DNA of 64,000 nt, taken from positions 124,001 to 188,000 of the forward strand of contig NZ_FNYV01000001.1 in the NCBI RefSeq assembly GCF_900109115.1, read 5' to 3'. This stretch comes from Micromonospora phaseoli (lineage in GTDB: Bacteria > Actinomycetota > Actinomycetes > Mycobacteriales > Micromonosporaceae). A program made the position numbers and the translations under genes. Shown piece by piece: positions 8,006 to 15,692 of this stretch (the first letter of the stretch is position 1; the number at the start of each line of letters is the position of its first letter). A model generated the notes under the pieces. The model was not told where the DNA came from, did no database searches, and saw only the letters and a list, made by a program, of their open reading frames with translations.

Positions 8006-9024
8006 TGGGGCGCCGCAGCACACGGGCGTCCCTGGCACCGGACCCGACGTTGACCGACCTCACCCCCGACCAGCGGCTGCGTCAGCTGGAGCTCACCGTG
8101 ACCCGACGCCTCGACGGCCTGCTGCAGGGTGAGCGCCGCGGCCTGCTGCCCGGCCCGGGCAGCGAACCCGCGGGCAGCCGCGAGTACCGGCCCGGTGAGG
8201 ACGAGGTACGCCGGATGGACTGGTCGGTCACCGCCCGTACCGCCGTGGCGCACGTGCGGGAGGTGGACGCCGACCGGGAGCTGACCACCTGGCTGCTGGT
8301 CGACGCCAGCCCCAGCATGGAGTACGGCACCGCGGAGTTGGACAAGCGTGAGTTGGCGGTGGCGGCGGTCGCCACCATCGGCTTCCTCACCGCCGGGCCG
8401 GGCAACCGGCTCGGCGCGCAGGTCCTCACGCCGTACGGGCTGCACCGGGTGCCGGCCCGGGGCGGGCGCAACCACCTGTTCGGGCTGCTGCGCGCGCTGC
8501 TGGCCGCGCCGCGCAGCGGTGACGACACGGAGGCCGCGCCGCGCGCCGTGACGGACGGAGCCGATCTGGCCGACGCGCTCGCGGCGGTGCACCGGGTGGC
8601 CAACCGGCGTGGTCTGGTGGTGGTGGTCTCCGACTTCCTCGACGGACTGCCCGACGAGCCAGGGCTCCCCGCCCGCTGGGAACGCCCGCTGCGTCGGCTG
8701 GCCGTGCGGCACCAGGTGCTCGCGGTCGAGATCACCGATCCGCGCGAGCTGGAACTGCCGGACGTCGGCCTGATCACGCTCGCCGATCCGGAGACCGGCG
8801 GGTGCCGCGAGGTGTGGACCGGTGACCGCCGCTTGCGCGAGCGGTACGCGGCGGCCGCGGCGGCCCAGCGCGACGAGGTGCGGCACTCGCTGCGGCGGTG
8901 CGGTGCCACCCACCTGGCGCTGCGCACCGACCGGGACTGGGCGGTCGACATCGTGCGGCACGTGCACGCGCAGCGGCGGCTGGCCACCGCCTCGGGCTCG
9001 CCGCGTCGGGGAGGTGCCGCGTGA
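8005..9024 (+). CDS. DUF58 domain protein
   Basis: 339 residues. The DUF58 signature SREYRPGEDEVRRMDW spans residues 58-73 and is followed by a von Willebrand A-like fold with DASPSM (100-105), a degenerate metal-site motif, and VVSDFLDG. DUF58 proteins are constant partners of MoxR ATPases. No membrane segment is evident. ATG 8005 overlaps the moxR TGA and the stop overlaps the GTG of the next gene (GTGA), so the three genes are translationally coupled. Confidence 0.85.
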   Translation: MGRRSTRASLAPDPTLTDLTPDQRLRQLELTVTRRLDGLLQGERRGLLPGPGSEPAGSREYRPGEDEVRRMDWSVTARTAVAHVREVDADRELTTWLLVDASPSMEYGTAELDKRELAVAAVATIGFLTAGPGNRLGAQVLTPYGLHRVPARGGRNHLFGLLRALLAAPRSGDDTEAAPRAVTDGADLADALAAVHRVANRRGLVVVVSDFLDGLPDEPGLPARWERPLRRLAVRHQVLAVEITDPRELELPDVGLITLADPETGGCREVWTGDRRLRERYAAAAAAQRDEVRHSLRRCGATHLALRTDRDWAVDIVRHVHAQRRLATASGSPRRGGAA

Positions 9025-9980
9025 TCTGGGAGTCGCCCGTCCGGCTCTGGCTGCTCTTCGGCGTGGCGGCCCTGGCCGTGGCGTACCTCGTGGCGCAGCG
9101 ACGCCGCAGCCGGTACGCCGTCCGGTTCACCAATCTGCGGCTGCTCGACCGGGTGGCGCCCCGGCGCCCGACCTGGCGTCGTCATCTGCCGGCGGGCCTC
9201 TTCCTGGCCATGCTGGCCCTGCTGGTCGTCGGCTTCGCCCGGCCCACCGCCGAGGTGCGGGTACCCCGGGAACGGGCCACCGTGATGGTGGCGGTGGACG
9301 TCTCCACCTCGATGCTCGCCACCGACGTCGATCCGGACCGGCTCAGCGCGGCCAAGCGCGCCGCCGGACGGTTCGTCGACGGCCTGCCTGGAGAGTTCAA
9401 CGTCGGGTTGGTGGCATTCGCGGGCAGCGCCGCGGTGCTGGTGCCACCGAGCACCGACCGGGAGGCGCTGCACGACGGGATCGAGCGCCTCGCCGAGGGG
9501 GTGACCGGTGTGCAGGGCACCGCGATCGGCGAGGCCATCAACACCTCGCTGGGAGCGGTGAAGGCCCTGGACGAGCAGGCCGCGACCCAGCCGCCACCGG
9601 CCCGCATCATCCTGCTCTCCGACGGGGCGAACACCTCGGGCATGGAACCGATGGAGGCAGCCGCCGACGCCGTCGCCTTCGAGGTGCCGGTGCACACCAT
9701 CTCGTTCGGCACGCCGAGCGGCTTCGTCGACCGTGGCGGGCGGCCGATCCAGGTGCCGGTGGACGGGGAGACGTTGCAGGCCGTCGCCGAGGAGACCGGA
9801 GGCGGCTTCCACGAGGCGGGCACGAGCGACGAACTGCACGCCGTCTACGACGACATCGGCAGCTCGGTGGGGTGGCGCAAGGTGCGGCAGGACGTCTCGG
9901 CGCGGTTCATCGGGATCGGGCTGGTCTTCGCGATGGGTGCGGCGTTCGGCTCGGTGCGGTGGTTCTCCCGCCTGCCCTGA
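9021..9980 (+). CDS. von Willebrand factor A domain membrane protein (BatA-like)
   Basis: 319 residues. N-terminal membrane segments at about 9-24 and 57-73, a VWA domain with an intact MIDAS motif DVSTSML (DxSxS at 93-97), and a C-terminal membrane segment (about 294-312). This is the layout of BatA proteins in MoxR operons. The VWA domain probably faces outward and binds a divalent metal and a partner protein. GTG 9021 lies in a GTGA overlap with the DUF58 gene. The operon continues after 71 bp into a serine protease gene. Confidence 0.85.
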   Translation: MIWESPVRLWLLFGVAALAVAYLVAQRRRSRYAVRFTNLRLLDRVAPRRPTWRRHLPAGLFLAMLALLVVGFARPTAEVRVPRERATVMVAVDVSTSMLATDVDPDRLSAAKRAAGRFVDGLPGEFNVGLVAFAGSAAVLVPPSTDREALHDGIERLAEGVTGVQGTAIGEAINTSLGAVKALDEQAATQPPPARIILLSDGANTSGMEPMEAAADAVAFEVPVHTISFGTPSGFVDRGGRPIQVPVDGETLQAVAEETGGGFHEAGTSDELHAVYDDIGSSVGWRKVRQDVSARFIGIGLVFAMGAAFGSVRWFSRLP

Positions 9981-10051
9981 CCTGGTTCGGACCGGGACAA
10001 CCGATCCACAGCGGCGGCCGGCGGCGGCCGCGAAGTGAGGAGCGTACCTAG

Positions 10052-10915
10052 ATGGCAGTGCAGACCGGACTGGGCGAGCCGCGTGGTCCCTTCTTCGTCT
10101 CGCCGGACCTGGATCCGGACGGACGGGGTGGGTCGGACGGCGGATCGGGTGCACGGGACCAGGCGGCCTGGGGTTGGCGCCGCCGGTTGCTGGCGGGGCT
10201 GGCCGTGGTGGCACTCTCCACCGGGTCGGGAGCGCTGGCCGGCGGCTGGGTGGCCGGGCGCGACGGCGTCCCGGGCCCGGCCGCCGCGTCGGCCGCACCG
10301 GTGCCGGCCGAGTTGGTGACGGCCGCCGAGAAGACGGTGCCCGGCGTGGTGTCGGTGCTGGTCGGTGGGGCCGGTGGCGGGTCGGCGAGCGGTTCCGGCT
10401 TCGCGGTGGACGCCGAGCAGCACATCATCACCAACGACCACATCCTGGCCAGGGGGCGTGCCGGGCCGGTGACGGTGGAGTTGCCGGACGGCCGGCGGTT
10501 CGCGGCGGAGGTGGTGGGTCGGGAGCCGGGCAGCGATCTCGCGGTGCTCAAGGTGCCGCCGTCGGCGGGTCTGGCGCCGTTGCCGCTGGCCCGGCCGGGG
10601 TCGACCCGGGTGGGCGAGCCGGTGCTGGCCGTCGGCTCGCCACTGGGGCTGCCCGGCACGGTAACCGCCGGCATCGTCAGCGCGCTCGATCGGCAGGTGC
10701 GGCTCGGTGACAACCGGCACCGTGCGGTGCAGACCGATGCCTCGATCAACCCGGGCAACTCCGGCGGACCGCTGGTCAACGCGCGGGGCGAGGTGGTGGG
10801 GGTGAACACGGCGATCGCCACCATCGACGGCAACGGTTCCATCGGCATCGGCTTCGCCATCCCGATCGAACAGGTGCAGCAGACCGCCGACACGATCATC
10901 GGCAAGGGTGGGTGA
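10052..10915 (+). CDS. membrane-anchored trypsin-like serine protease (HtrA/DegP core, no PDZ)
   Basis: 287 residues. A hydrophilic N-terminus, one membrane segment (about 46-67), then a chymotrypsin-fold protease with the full triad: His130 in ITNDHI, Asp162 in SDLAVLKV and Ser237 in GNSGGPL. The ending GFAIPIEQV closes the protease domain and the protein stops about 20 residues later. The PDZ domain of typical HtrA proteins is therefore absent, although no frameshift is visible. Location behind MoxR-DUF58-VWA suggests a role in envelope protein quality control or in processing within that system. ATG 10052 is 71 bp after the VWA gene. Confidence 0.85.
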   Translation: MAVQTGLGEPRGPFFVSPDLDPDGRGGSDGGSGARDQAAWGWRRRLLAGLAVVALSTGSGALAGGWVAGRDGVPGPAAASAAPVPAELVTAAEKTVPGVVSVLVGGAGGGSASGSGFAVDAEQHIITNDHILARGRAGPVTVELPDGRRFAAEVVGREPGSDLAVLKVPPSAGLAPLPLARPGSTRVGEPVLAVGSPLGLPGTVTAGIVSALDRQVRLGDNRHRAVQTDASINPGNSGGPLVNARGEVVGVNTAIATIDGNGSIGIGFAIPIEQVQQTADTIIGKGG

Positions 10916-10988
10916 GTTACGCAGAGTTGCTGTCCGATTACCAGGAGATGGGGCGAACTGTCGGATTCCGGCGGCCGGTGATCGGAGA

Positions 10989-11318
10989 ATGGAAATACGA
11001 CGCTGGGTATGGATACTGGCGTGGGTGGAGCGTCCTCTCATCGCGGTCCTCCTGCTGGTGGGCCTCATCATCGGAAGTGGCGTCGGCTCGTCGTACGCGC
11101 GCGCCCGACGTGGTTGGAACGACTACCAGGCGGCGAAGAAGACCGTGCCGGGCGCACGTCACGCCGCGTGGTTACTGATCAAGGTGGTCACCACGAAGAT
11201 CGGCGTGATCGCCCTGCTGCTGATCGGCGCGGTCGCGTACGCCGCCGCCGATTCAGACGAGGGGTCGCCGGCGACGCCGAATCCGAGCACCTCTCCCGAC
11301 GAACGGCCCGCACGCTAG
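10989..11318 (+). CDS. small membrane protein with a TTA codon
   Basis: 109 residues with two predicted membrane segments (about 15-34 and 66-86) separated by a basic stretch, and a Ser/Pro/Thr-rich tail. I do not recognise the family. Leu62 is encoded by TTA (11172-11174), a codon that is rare in actinomycetes of this GC content and dependent on the bldA tRNA where studied. Two starts are possible: ATG 10989, used here because the protein then begins just before the first hydrophobic segment, or GTG 10908, which overlaps the end of the protease gene. Neither has a good ribosome site. Confidence 0.6.
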   Translation: MEIRRWVWILAWVERPLIAVLLLVGLIIGSGVGSSYARARRGWNDYQAAKKTVPGARHAAWLLIKVVTTKIGVIALLLIGAVAYAAADSDEGSPATPNPSTSPDERPAR

Positions 11319-11321
11319 CCT
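11316..11321 (+). promoter_or_regulatory. -10 element of a leaderless promoter (arfB)
   Basis: TAGCCT, whose first three bases are the stop codon of the upstream gene, ends six bases before GTG 11328. This is the leaderless spacing also seen at 14302, 37112 and 38146. Confidence 0.5.
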
Positions 11322-11327
11322 CAAAGG

Positions 11328-11753
11328 GTGGACGACGGACTGCGGGTGACCGACCGGTGGGTGGTTCCCGCCGCCGAGTTGCGGGAGCGCTTCTCCCGGT
11401 CGTCCGGGCCGGGTGGACAGGGAGTCAACACCACCGACTCCCGGGTCGAGCTGAGCTTCGACGTGGCCGGCTCGCCGAGCCTCCCCGAGTCGCTGCGCGC
11501 CCGGTTGCTGGACCGGCTCGCCGGGCGCCTGGTCGACGGGGTGCTGACCATCGCCGCGAGTGAGCACCGGGCGCAGTTGGCCAACCGCGAGGCGGCCCGG
11601 GAGCGGCTGCTCTCGCTGCTGCGCGCGGCGGTGGCCCCGCCGCCTCCGCCGCGCCGTCCGACCCGACCGTCGCGGGGAGCCAAGGAACGACGGTTGGCCG
11701 AGAAGAAGCGTCGCGCCCAGCGCAAGCGCGACCGCCGGGTGGACGGCGAGTAG
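11328..11753 (+). CDS. arfB: peptidyl-tRNA hydrolase ArfB-like (class I release factor domain)
   Basis: 141 residues, the length of E. coli ArfB/YaeJ. The release-factor domain carries the catalytic GGQ at residues 29-31 in SSGPGGQGVNTTDSRVEL, followed by a basic C-terminal tail (KERRLAEKKRRAQRKRDRR) that in ArfB enters the empty mRNA channel. It should release nascent chains from ribosomes stalled without a stop codon. Start GTG 11328 has no ribosome site but a -10 box in leaderless position. The gene is convergent with the one at 11800. Confidence 0.9.
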   Translation: MDDGLRVTDRWVVPAAELRERFSRSSGPGGQGVNTTDSRVELSFDVAGSPSLPESLRARLLDRLAGRLVDGVLTIAASEHRAQLANREAARERLLSLLRAAVAPPPPPRRPTRPSRGAKERRLAEKKRRAQRKRDRRVDGE

Positions 11754-11799
11754 CCGCGGAATCGACGGTGCCGGCCCCGGCCCACGCATCCGCTCGGAT

Positions 11800-12693
11800 C
11801 TACGCCCCCGCCCTGGCTGCCGGCTCCGGCTCGTCGAGCAACGTGGCGCAGACGCCGATCAGCCGGGCTCGCAGTTCGCCGGCCCGCTGCGCGAACTCAC
11901 GTTGACGCGCCACGTACTCGGCCTTGCCCTCCGGAGTCTCGATGGCCACCGCCGGTTCACCGTAGGAGGAGAAGTCGTACGGGGACGCCTGCATGTCGAG
12001 CAGCCGGATGTCCCGGGCCAGCTCGAAGCAGTCGAGGGCCAGGTCTCCGGGGACGGCGGGGCCCAGCTTGGTGGCCCACTTGTGGCAGTCCATCGAGGCG
12101 TGCAGGCAGCCCGGCTGGTCGAGCTCCACCTGGCTGGCTCTGGTGGGTTGCAGGCGGTTGAGGCCGACGGCGGCGGGGGTGAAGAACCGGAACGCGTCGA
12201 AGTGCGTGCAGCGGATCTGGTGCGAGTCGACCACCGCGTCGGTGCCGGCCTGCCCGAGGCGTAGGGGCAGTGGATGGCGGTGCTCACGTTGGCGGTACAC
12301 CATCGCCCACTCGTGCAGCCCGAAGCAGCCGGTGAAGGCCGGTCGGGATGCGATCGCGGAGAGCAGCCGGTGGATGAAGCGCACCGAGTCGGCCCGGTCG
12401 GCGAGGAACGCGGCGCTGTCGAGCCGCACCGCCCCGTCCGGGTCCGTCGCGTACCACCGCCACTGCCGATGCGGGGCGGAGCCGTCGGGTCCGGGCTGAA
12501 GGTCGACGCCGACGCCCGGGTGCCAACGGCGCAGCACCGCAGGTCTGGTGCCGTAGTAGTCGTACAGGAAATCGTCGATGGCGTGACGTTCCCGCGTGGC
12601 CTTGCGGGCACGGTGGCCGGCGGTGAGGGAGTCGGCGCGCTGCTGGTGGGCCTCCAACAGGCAGCGCCAGGTCGTCGCGGGAAGGCTGGTCAC
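11800..12693 (-). CDS. conserved actinobacterial protein, often named 3-methyladenine DNA glycosylase
   Basis: 297 residues from the preferred start GTG 12693 (a TTG at 12783 would add 30 low-complexity Gly/Pro/Arg residues). Recognisable blocks are ATRERHAIDDFLYDYY, RWHPGVGVDL, GCFGLHEWAMVY and PGCLHASMDCHKWA. From memory this actinobacterial family is labelled 3-methyladenine DNA glycosylase in databases. I see no helix-hairpin-helix or AlkA/Tag motif that proves the activity. His/Cys/Asp-rich blocks such as CLHASMDCHKW suggest a metal site. A DNA base-excision role is unproven. Confidence 0.5.
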   Translation of the reverse strand: MTSLPATTWRCLLEAHQQRADSLTAGHRARKATRERHAIDDFLYDYYGTRPAVLRRWHPGVGVDLQPGPDGSAPHRQWRWYATDPDGAVRLDSAAFLADRADSVRFIHRLLSAIASRPAFTGCFGLHEWAMVYRQREHRHPLPLRLGQAGTDAVVDSHQIRCTHFDAFRFFTPAAVGLNRLQPTRASQVELDQPGCLHASMDCHKWATKLGPAVPGDLALDCFELARDIRLLDMQASPYDFSSYGEPAVAIETPEGKAEYVARQREFAQRAGELRARLIGVCATLLDEPEPAARAGA

Positions 12694-12810
12694 CGACCCG
12701 CACCCGCCGCGCGGGCCTGCCGGCCGGCCGCCCGGGCCCGCCGGTCGGCCGCGGCGGGGGCGAGGAGAGCGGTCACCAGCCAAGGGTACGGCCGCCGGCC
12801 CGGCCGCCCG

Positions 12811-14178
12811 TCAGGGCACGTCCACCCGCACCCCGGCGGAGAAGACCCCGCTGCGCAGCTCCAGCCGCTGCGGCGTCTCGCGCCCGTTGATCGTGAAGAC
12901 CAGCGGCAGCACCATGCGGCTGCCGGCCGCCATCGGCTGGGCGAACACGTCCCGTCCCTGGTTCGCCCGGCGGGTGGCCTGCTCGTCGGTGGTGACCCAG
13001 TTGCCGTTCGCCAGGTACGCCCGCTGCAGCTTGCCGTGCCAGCTCTGGTTCTCCCGGGTCAGATTGCGTACCCCGAGAGTCGTCTGGCACTGCCGCGCGT
13101 TGCGGCCCGGCTCGCACGTCATCCGGTAGACGGTGAACTCGAACGCGTCCTCGCGCAGCGGCATACCCAGCTCGCCGCTGACCCCGGTGCCCTTCCAGGC
13201 CCCGCTGGTGGGCTGGCTGTCGGTGTCGATCGCGGTGACCTGCTGGGTGGCGGACCACGCGGCCGCACCGACCGTGCCGGCGAGCACTGTCGCGGCGACC
13301 GGCACCACCACCCACACCGGCGGCTTGCGACGCCGGGCCGGCGGGCGGGGAGCGGCCGGACGGGGATAGATCGTGCCCGGCCCGTCCGAGGAGAGCGCGG
13401 CGGCCACCGGGCGGTGGCGGCGTCGCCAGGCGAGCAGTCCCACGACGCCGAGCACCAGCACCGCGACCACGCCGGCGAGCAGCGCGGGCAACTGGCGACG
13501 CCAACCCGTCGGCTCCTGCGACTCGGCCGCGACGCCCCCCGGCCCCGTCCAGGTGGCGGTCGCGCAGTCGTACGGCCGCTGGCCGTCGCTGGAGAAGGCG
13601 CACGCCGGTGCGGTGACCGGCTGCTGGGTCGCGGCGGTGGTGAGCGTGGTGCCCAGCGTGGTGGTGCTGCGCGGCGGTAGCTTCAGGCGCCAGGTCACCT
13701 CGGTCGCCGCCGAGCCCCCGGGGCGCGTCTCCCGACCTCCGTCGCTGATCGCGGTCGCGGAGAGCCCCTGCGGCAACTCCTGGCGCACGGTGGTGTCCAC
13801 CGGGGCATTGCCCCGGTTGTGGACCTTGATGCGGTACCCGGGTTCAGCGGTGTTGTCCGGCATGACCGCGACGCTGACCTCCGGCTTGGCGGCCGGCGAG
13901 GCGACCCGCGTCGGGGTGGGCACCGCCGGCGGTGCCGCCGGCATGCTGGGATCGGTTGTGGCCGCCGTCACGGGCCGCCCCGCCGCCGGGGCGGCTGCTA
14001 CCGGCCGTGCCGTTGCCGGGGCGGCTGCTACGGGCCGTGCCGTTGCCGGGGCGGCGGCCGCTACGGGCCGTTGCGCCTCCGGAGCGCCGGCCGCCGGCAG
14101 TATCGGCAGGGCGGTGAGCAGACCGACGCAGTGCACGATCGCCGCGAGGGTCCTGTGGTGTCGTCTCGATGCAGGCAT
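12811..14178 (-). CDS. secreted/membrane protein with an Ala-Pro repeat and a DUF11-like domain
   Basis: 455 residues, family not recognised. An N-terminal hydrophobic segment (about 10-30) looks like a signal sequence. A low-complexity stretch with three tandem copies of RPVAAAPATA-like decapeptides (about 38-72) follows, then a beta-rich domain resembling DUF11/conserved repeat domains (98-180; KVHNRGNAPVDTTV). Two membrane segments (230-250 and 288-308) follow, and a C-terminal domain with a Cys pair (CEPGRNARQC). The decapeptides correspond to a 30-bp DNA repeat at 13981-14070. The topology suggests a cell-surface protein. Start at 14178 on the minus strand. Confidence 0.65.
   Translation of the reverse strand: MPASRRHHRTLAAIVHCVGLLTALPILPAAGAPEAQRPVAAAAPATARPVAAAPATARPVAAAPAAGRPVTAATTDPSMPAAPPAVPTPTRVASPAAKPEVSVAVMPDNTAEPGYRIKVHNRGNAPVDTTVRQELPQGLSATAISDGGRETRPGGSAATEVTWRLKLPPRSTTTLGTTLTTAATQQPVTAPACAFSSDGQRPYDCATATWTGPGGVAAESQEPTGWRRQLPALLAGVVAVLVLGVVGLLAWRRRHRPVAAALSSDGPGTIYPRPAAPRPPARRRKPPVWVVVPVAATVLAGTVGAAAWSATQQVTAIDTDSQPTSGAWKGTGVSGELGMPLREDAFEFTVYRMTCEPGRNARQCQTTLGVRNLTRENQSWHGKLQRAYLANGNWVTTDEQATRRANQGRDVFAQPMAAGSRMVLPLVFTINGRETPQRLELRSGVFSAGVRVDVP
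13981..14070 (-). repeat. 30-bp tandem repeat inside the membrane protein gene
   Basis: About three copies with a 30-bp period (near 13981, 14011 and 14041) of a block containing GCCGGGGCGGCTGCTACGGG. In frame this gives the Ala/Pro-rich decapeptide repeat of the encoded protein. The 30-bp period keeps the frame, so copy number can change without breaking the gene. Confidence 0.8.
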
Positions 14179-14301
14179 ACCAACGAACCTCCGACGCCGA
14201 CGCTAGGCGCGGCCGCGCGACGTGCGGGTACGAAGCGGTGAATCCGGCCCGGGAGGTGACCGTCACGGGTAAGGTACGCCCGGCCCGGCTGCCGACGGGA
14301 C

Positions 14302-14307
14302 TAGATT
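14302..14307 (+). promoter_or_regulatory. -10 element of a leaderless promoter (FAH gene)
   Basis: TAGATT ends six bases before GTG 14314, which has no ribosome site. Confidence 0.55.
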
Positions 14308-14313
14308 GGCCTG

Positions 14314-15117
14314 GTGCGTATCGCTCGTTTCGCTCATGCCAAGGGAATGTCGTTCGGCGTCGTCGAGGGGGAACCGGAGGCGGGCCCGCAGGGGCTCACC
14401 ATCGCGGAGATCTCCGGCCACCCGTTCGGCCAGATCACGTTCAGCGGTGTCCGCTGGGCGTTGTCCGACGTCCGGCTGCTCTCGCCGATCCTGCCCAGCA
14501 AGGTGGTCTGCGTCGGCCGAAACTACGCCGAACACGCCACCGAGCACGGCAACGAGGTGCCGAAGGAGCCGCTGCTCTTCCTCAAGCCCTCCACCTCCGT
14601 CATCGGCCCCCGGGACGCGATCCGGCTGCCGGAGTTCAGCAAGCAGGTCGAGCACGAGGCCGAGCTGGCGGTGGTGATCGGTGCGCCAGGTGCCCGCCGG
14701 GCGGACCGGGCCGCGGCCGAACGGGCCATCTTCGGCTACACCTGCGCCAACGATGTCACCGCCCGCGACCTGCAACGCTCCGACAGCCAGTGGACCCGGG
14801 CCAAGGGGTTCGACTCGTTCTGCCCGATCGGTCCGTGGATCACCACCGGGCTCGACGTCACCGACCTGGAGATCCGCTGCGAGGTGGGGCGCGACCCGGA
14901 GGAGCTGGAGGTCCGTCAGCTGGGTCGTACCCGGGACATGGTCTTCGACGTCCCGGCACTTGTGTCGTACGTCTCGCACGTGATGACGTTGCTGCCCGGG
15001 GACATCGTGTTGACCGGCACTCCGGCGGGGGTTAGCCCGCTCCTGGACGGGGATACGGTGAGCGTCCGGATCGAGGGGATCGGCGAGTTGATCAACCCGG
15101 TCGTGTCTGCGTCCTGA
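14314..15117 (+). CDS. fumarylacetoacetate hydrolase family protein
   Basis: 267 residues. A C-terminal FAH domain starts at about residue 60 with VCVGRNYAEHATEHG; metal ligands are in EHEAELAVVIG (Glu), with GYTCANDVTARDLQ, KGFDSFCPIGPW and LTGTPAGVSP. These are the marks of 2-hydroxyhepta-2,4-diene-1,7-dioate isomerase/5-oxopent-3-ene decarboxylase and acylpyruvase-type FAH enzymes. The substrate is not determined; acylpyruvate or oxaloacetate is plausible for this short form. In streptomycetes a relative neighbours gltX and the ndgR-leuCD locus. Here the two tRNA genes follow directly and gltX is not present between them. Start GTG 14314 with a leaderless -10. Confidence 0.85.
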   Translation: MRIARFAHAKGMSFGVVEGEPEAGPQGLTIAEISGHPFGQITFSGVRWALSDVRLLSPILPSKVVCVGRNYAEHATEHGNEVPKEPLLFLKPSTSVIGPRDAIRLPEFSKQVEHEAELAVVIGAPGARRADRAAAERAIFGYTCANDVTARDLQRSDSQWTRAKGFDSFCPIGPWITTGLDVTDLEIRCEVGRDPEELEVRQLGRTRDMVFDVPALVSYVSHVMTLLPGDIVLTGTPAGVSPLLDGDTVSVRIEGIGELINPVVSAS

Positions 15118-15214
15118 GCCCTGTTTTCGCAGCTCATGAGCGTTTTGGGGAAGTCGATTTGGCCTGTCGGTGCCGGGGAGGGTAAAGTTCGACCTCGGCG
15201 CCGCAAGGGGCCAT

Positions 15215-15286
15215 TGGGGTATGGGGTAATTGGCAGCCCAACTGATTCTGGTTCAGTTAGTCTAGGTTCGAGTCCTGGTACCCCAG
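15215..15286 (+). tRNA. tRNA-Gln (anticodon CTG)
   Basis: 72-base cloverleaf: acceptor TGGGGTA (15215-15221) pairs with TACCCCA, the D arm is GGG...CCC, the anticodon stem ACTGA/TCAGT encloses TTCTGGT giving CTG, and the T arm is CTAGG-TTCGAGT-CCTGG. The discriminator base is G and CCA is not encoded. It lies 137 bp before tRNA-Glu, probably in one transcript. Confidence 0.93.
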
Positions 15287-15422
15287 CGCAGCCGAGATTC
15301 GTCAAGAATCGAGGTCGCTGGATTCTGGTGGAGTTCGGCACCGATGCACCGCGAGGGGCCCGGTCACGAGATCTGATAGAGTTCAGCGGCACCGCCTGAC
15401 AGGGCGGTGCCGCAAAAGTTCT

Positions 15423-15495
15423 GGCCCCGTCGTCTAGTGGCCCAGGACGCCGCCCTCTCAAGGCGGTAGCGCCGGTTCGAATCCGGTCGGGGCTA
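15423..15495 (+). tRNA. tRNA-Glu (anticodon CTC)
   Basis: 73-base cloverleaf: acceptor GGCCCCG pairs with CGGGGCT (a G-U at the first pair), the anticodon stem CCGCC/GGCGG encloses CTCTCAA giving CTC, and the T arm is GCCGG-TTCGAAT-CCGGT. The discriminator is A. A strong terminator follows 10 bp downstream. Confidence 0.93.
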
Positions 15496-15505
15496 CAACT
15501 CAGGT

Positions 15506-15541
15506 ACGGCTCGTTCCGCTCACGCGGAGCGAGCCGTTTCC
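15506..15541 (+). terminator. terminator of the tRNA transcript
   Basis: 14-bp stem (15506-15519 with 15524-15537, one G-T pair) with loop TCAC, followed by the T-rich TTTCCCTTTT. Confidence 0.85.
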
Positions 15542-15583
15542 CTTTTCGCCCACCAATTCCACCGCCGACCCACCCCAGTCCCT

Positions 15584-15644
15584 GTTGATCAAGAAGTTTC
15601 AGCCTCAGCCATCGTCGTGTCGCGGCCAAAACCTCTTGATCAAC
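15584..15644. repeat. GTTGATCAAG inverted-repeat element
   Basis: 61-bp element whose ends are an 11-bp perfect inverted repeat (GTTGATCAAGA at 15584-15594 and TCTTGATCAAC at 15634-15644) extended inward by AGTTT/AAACC with one mismatch. The interior, around CAGCCTCAGCCATCGTCGTG, is unpaired. Located between the tRNA terminator and the end of ndgR, next to a G-rich stretch (15645-15690). From memory such GTTGATCAAGAGGTTT palindromes recur in Micromonosporaceae genomes. No coding capacity. Confidence 0.75.
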
Positions 15645-15692
15645 TCGGTGGGCGGTGGGGTGGGTGGGGGTGGTGGGTGGTGGGGGTGGGGG

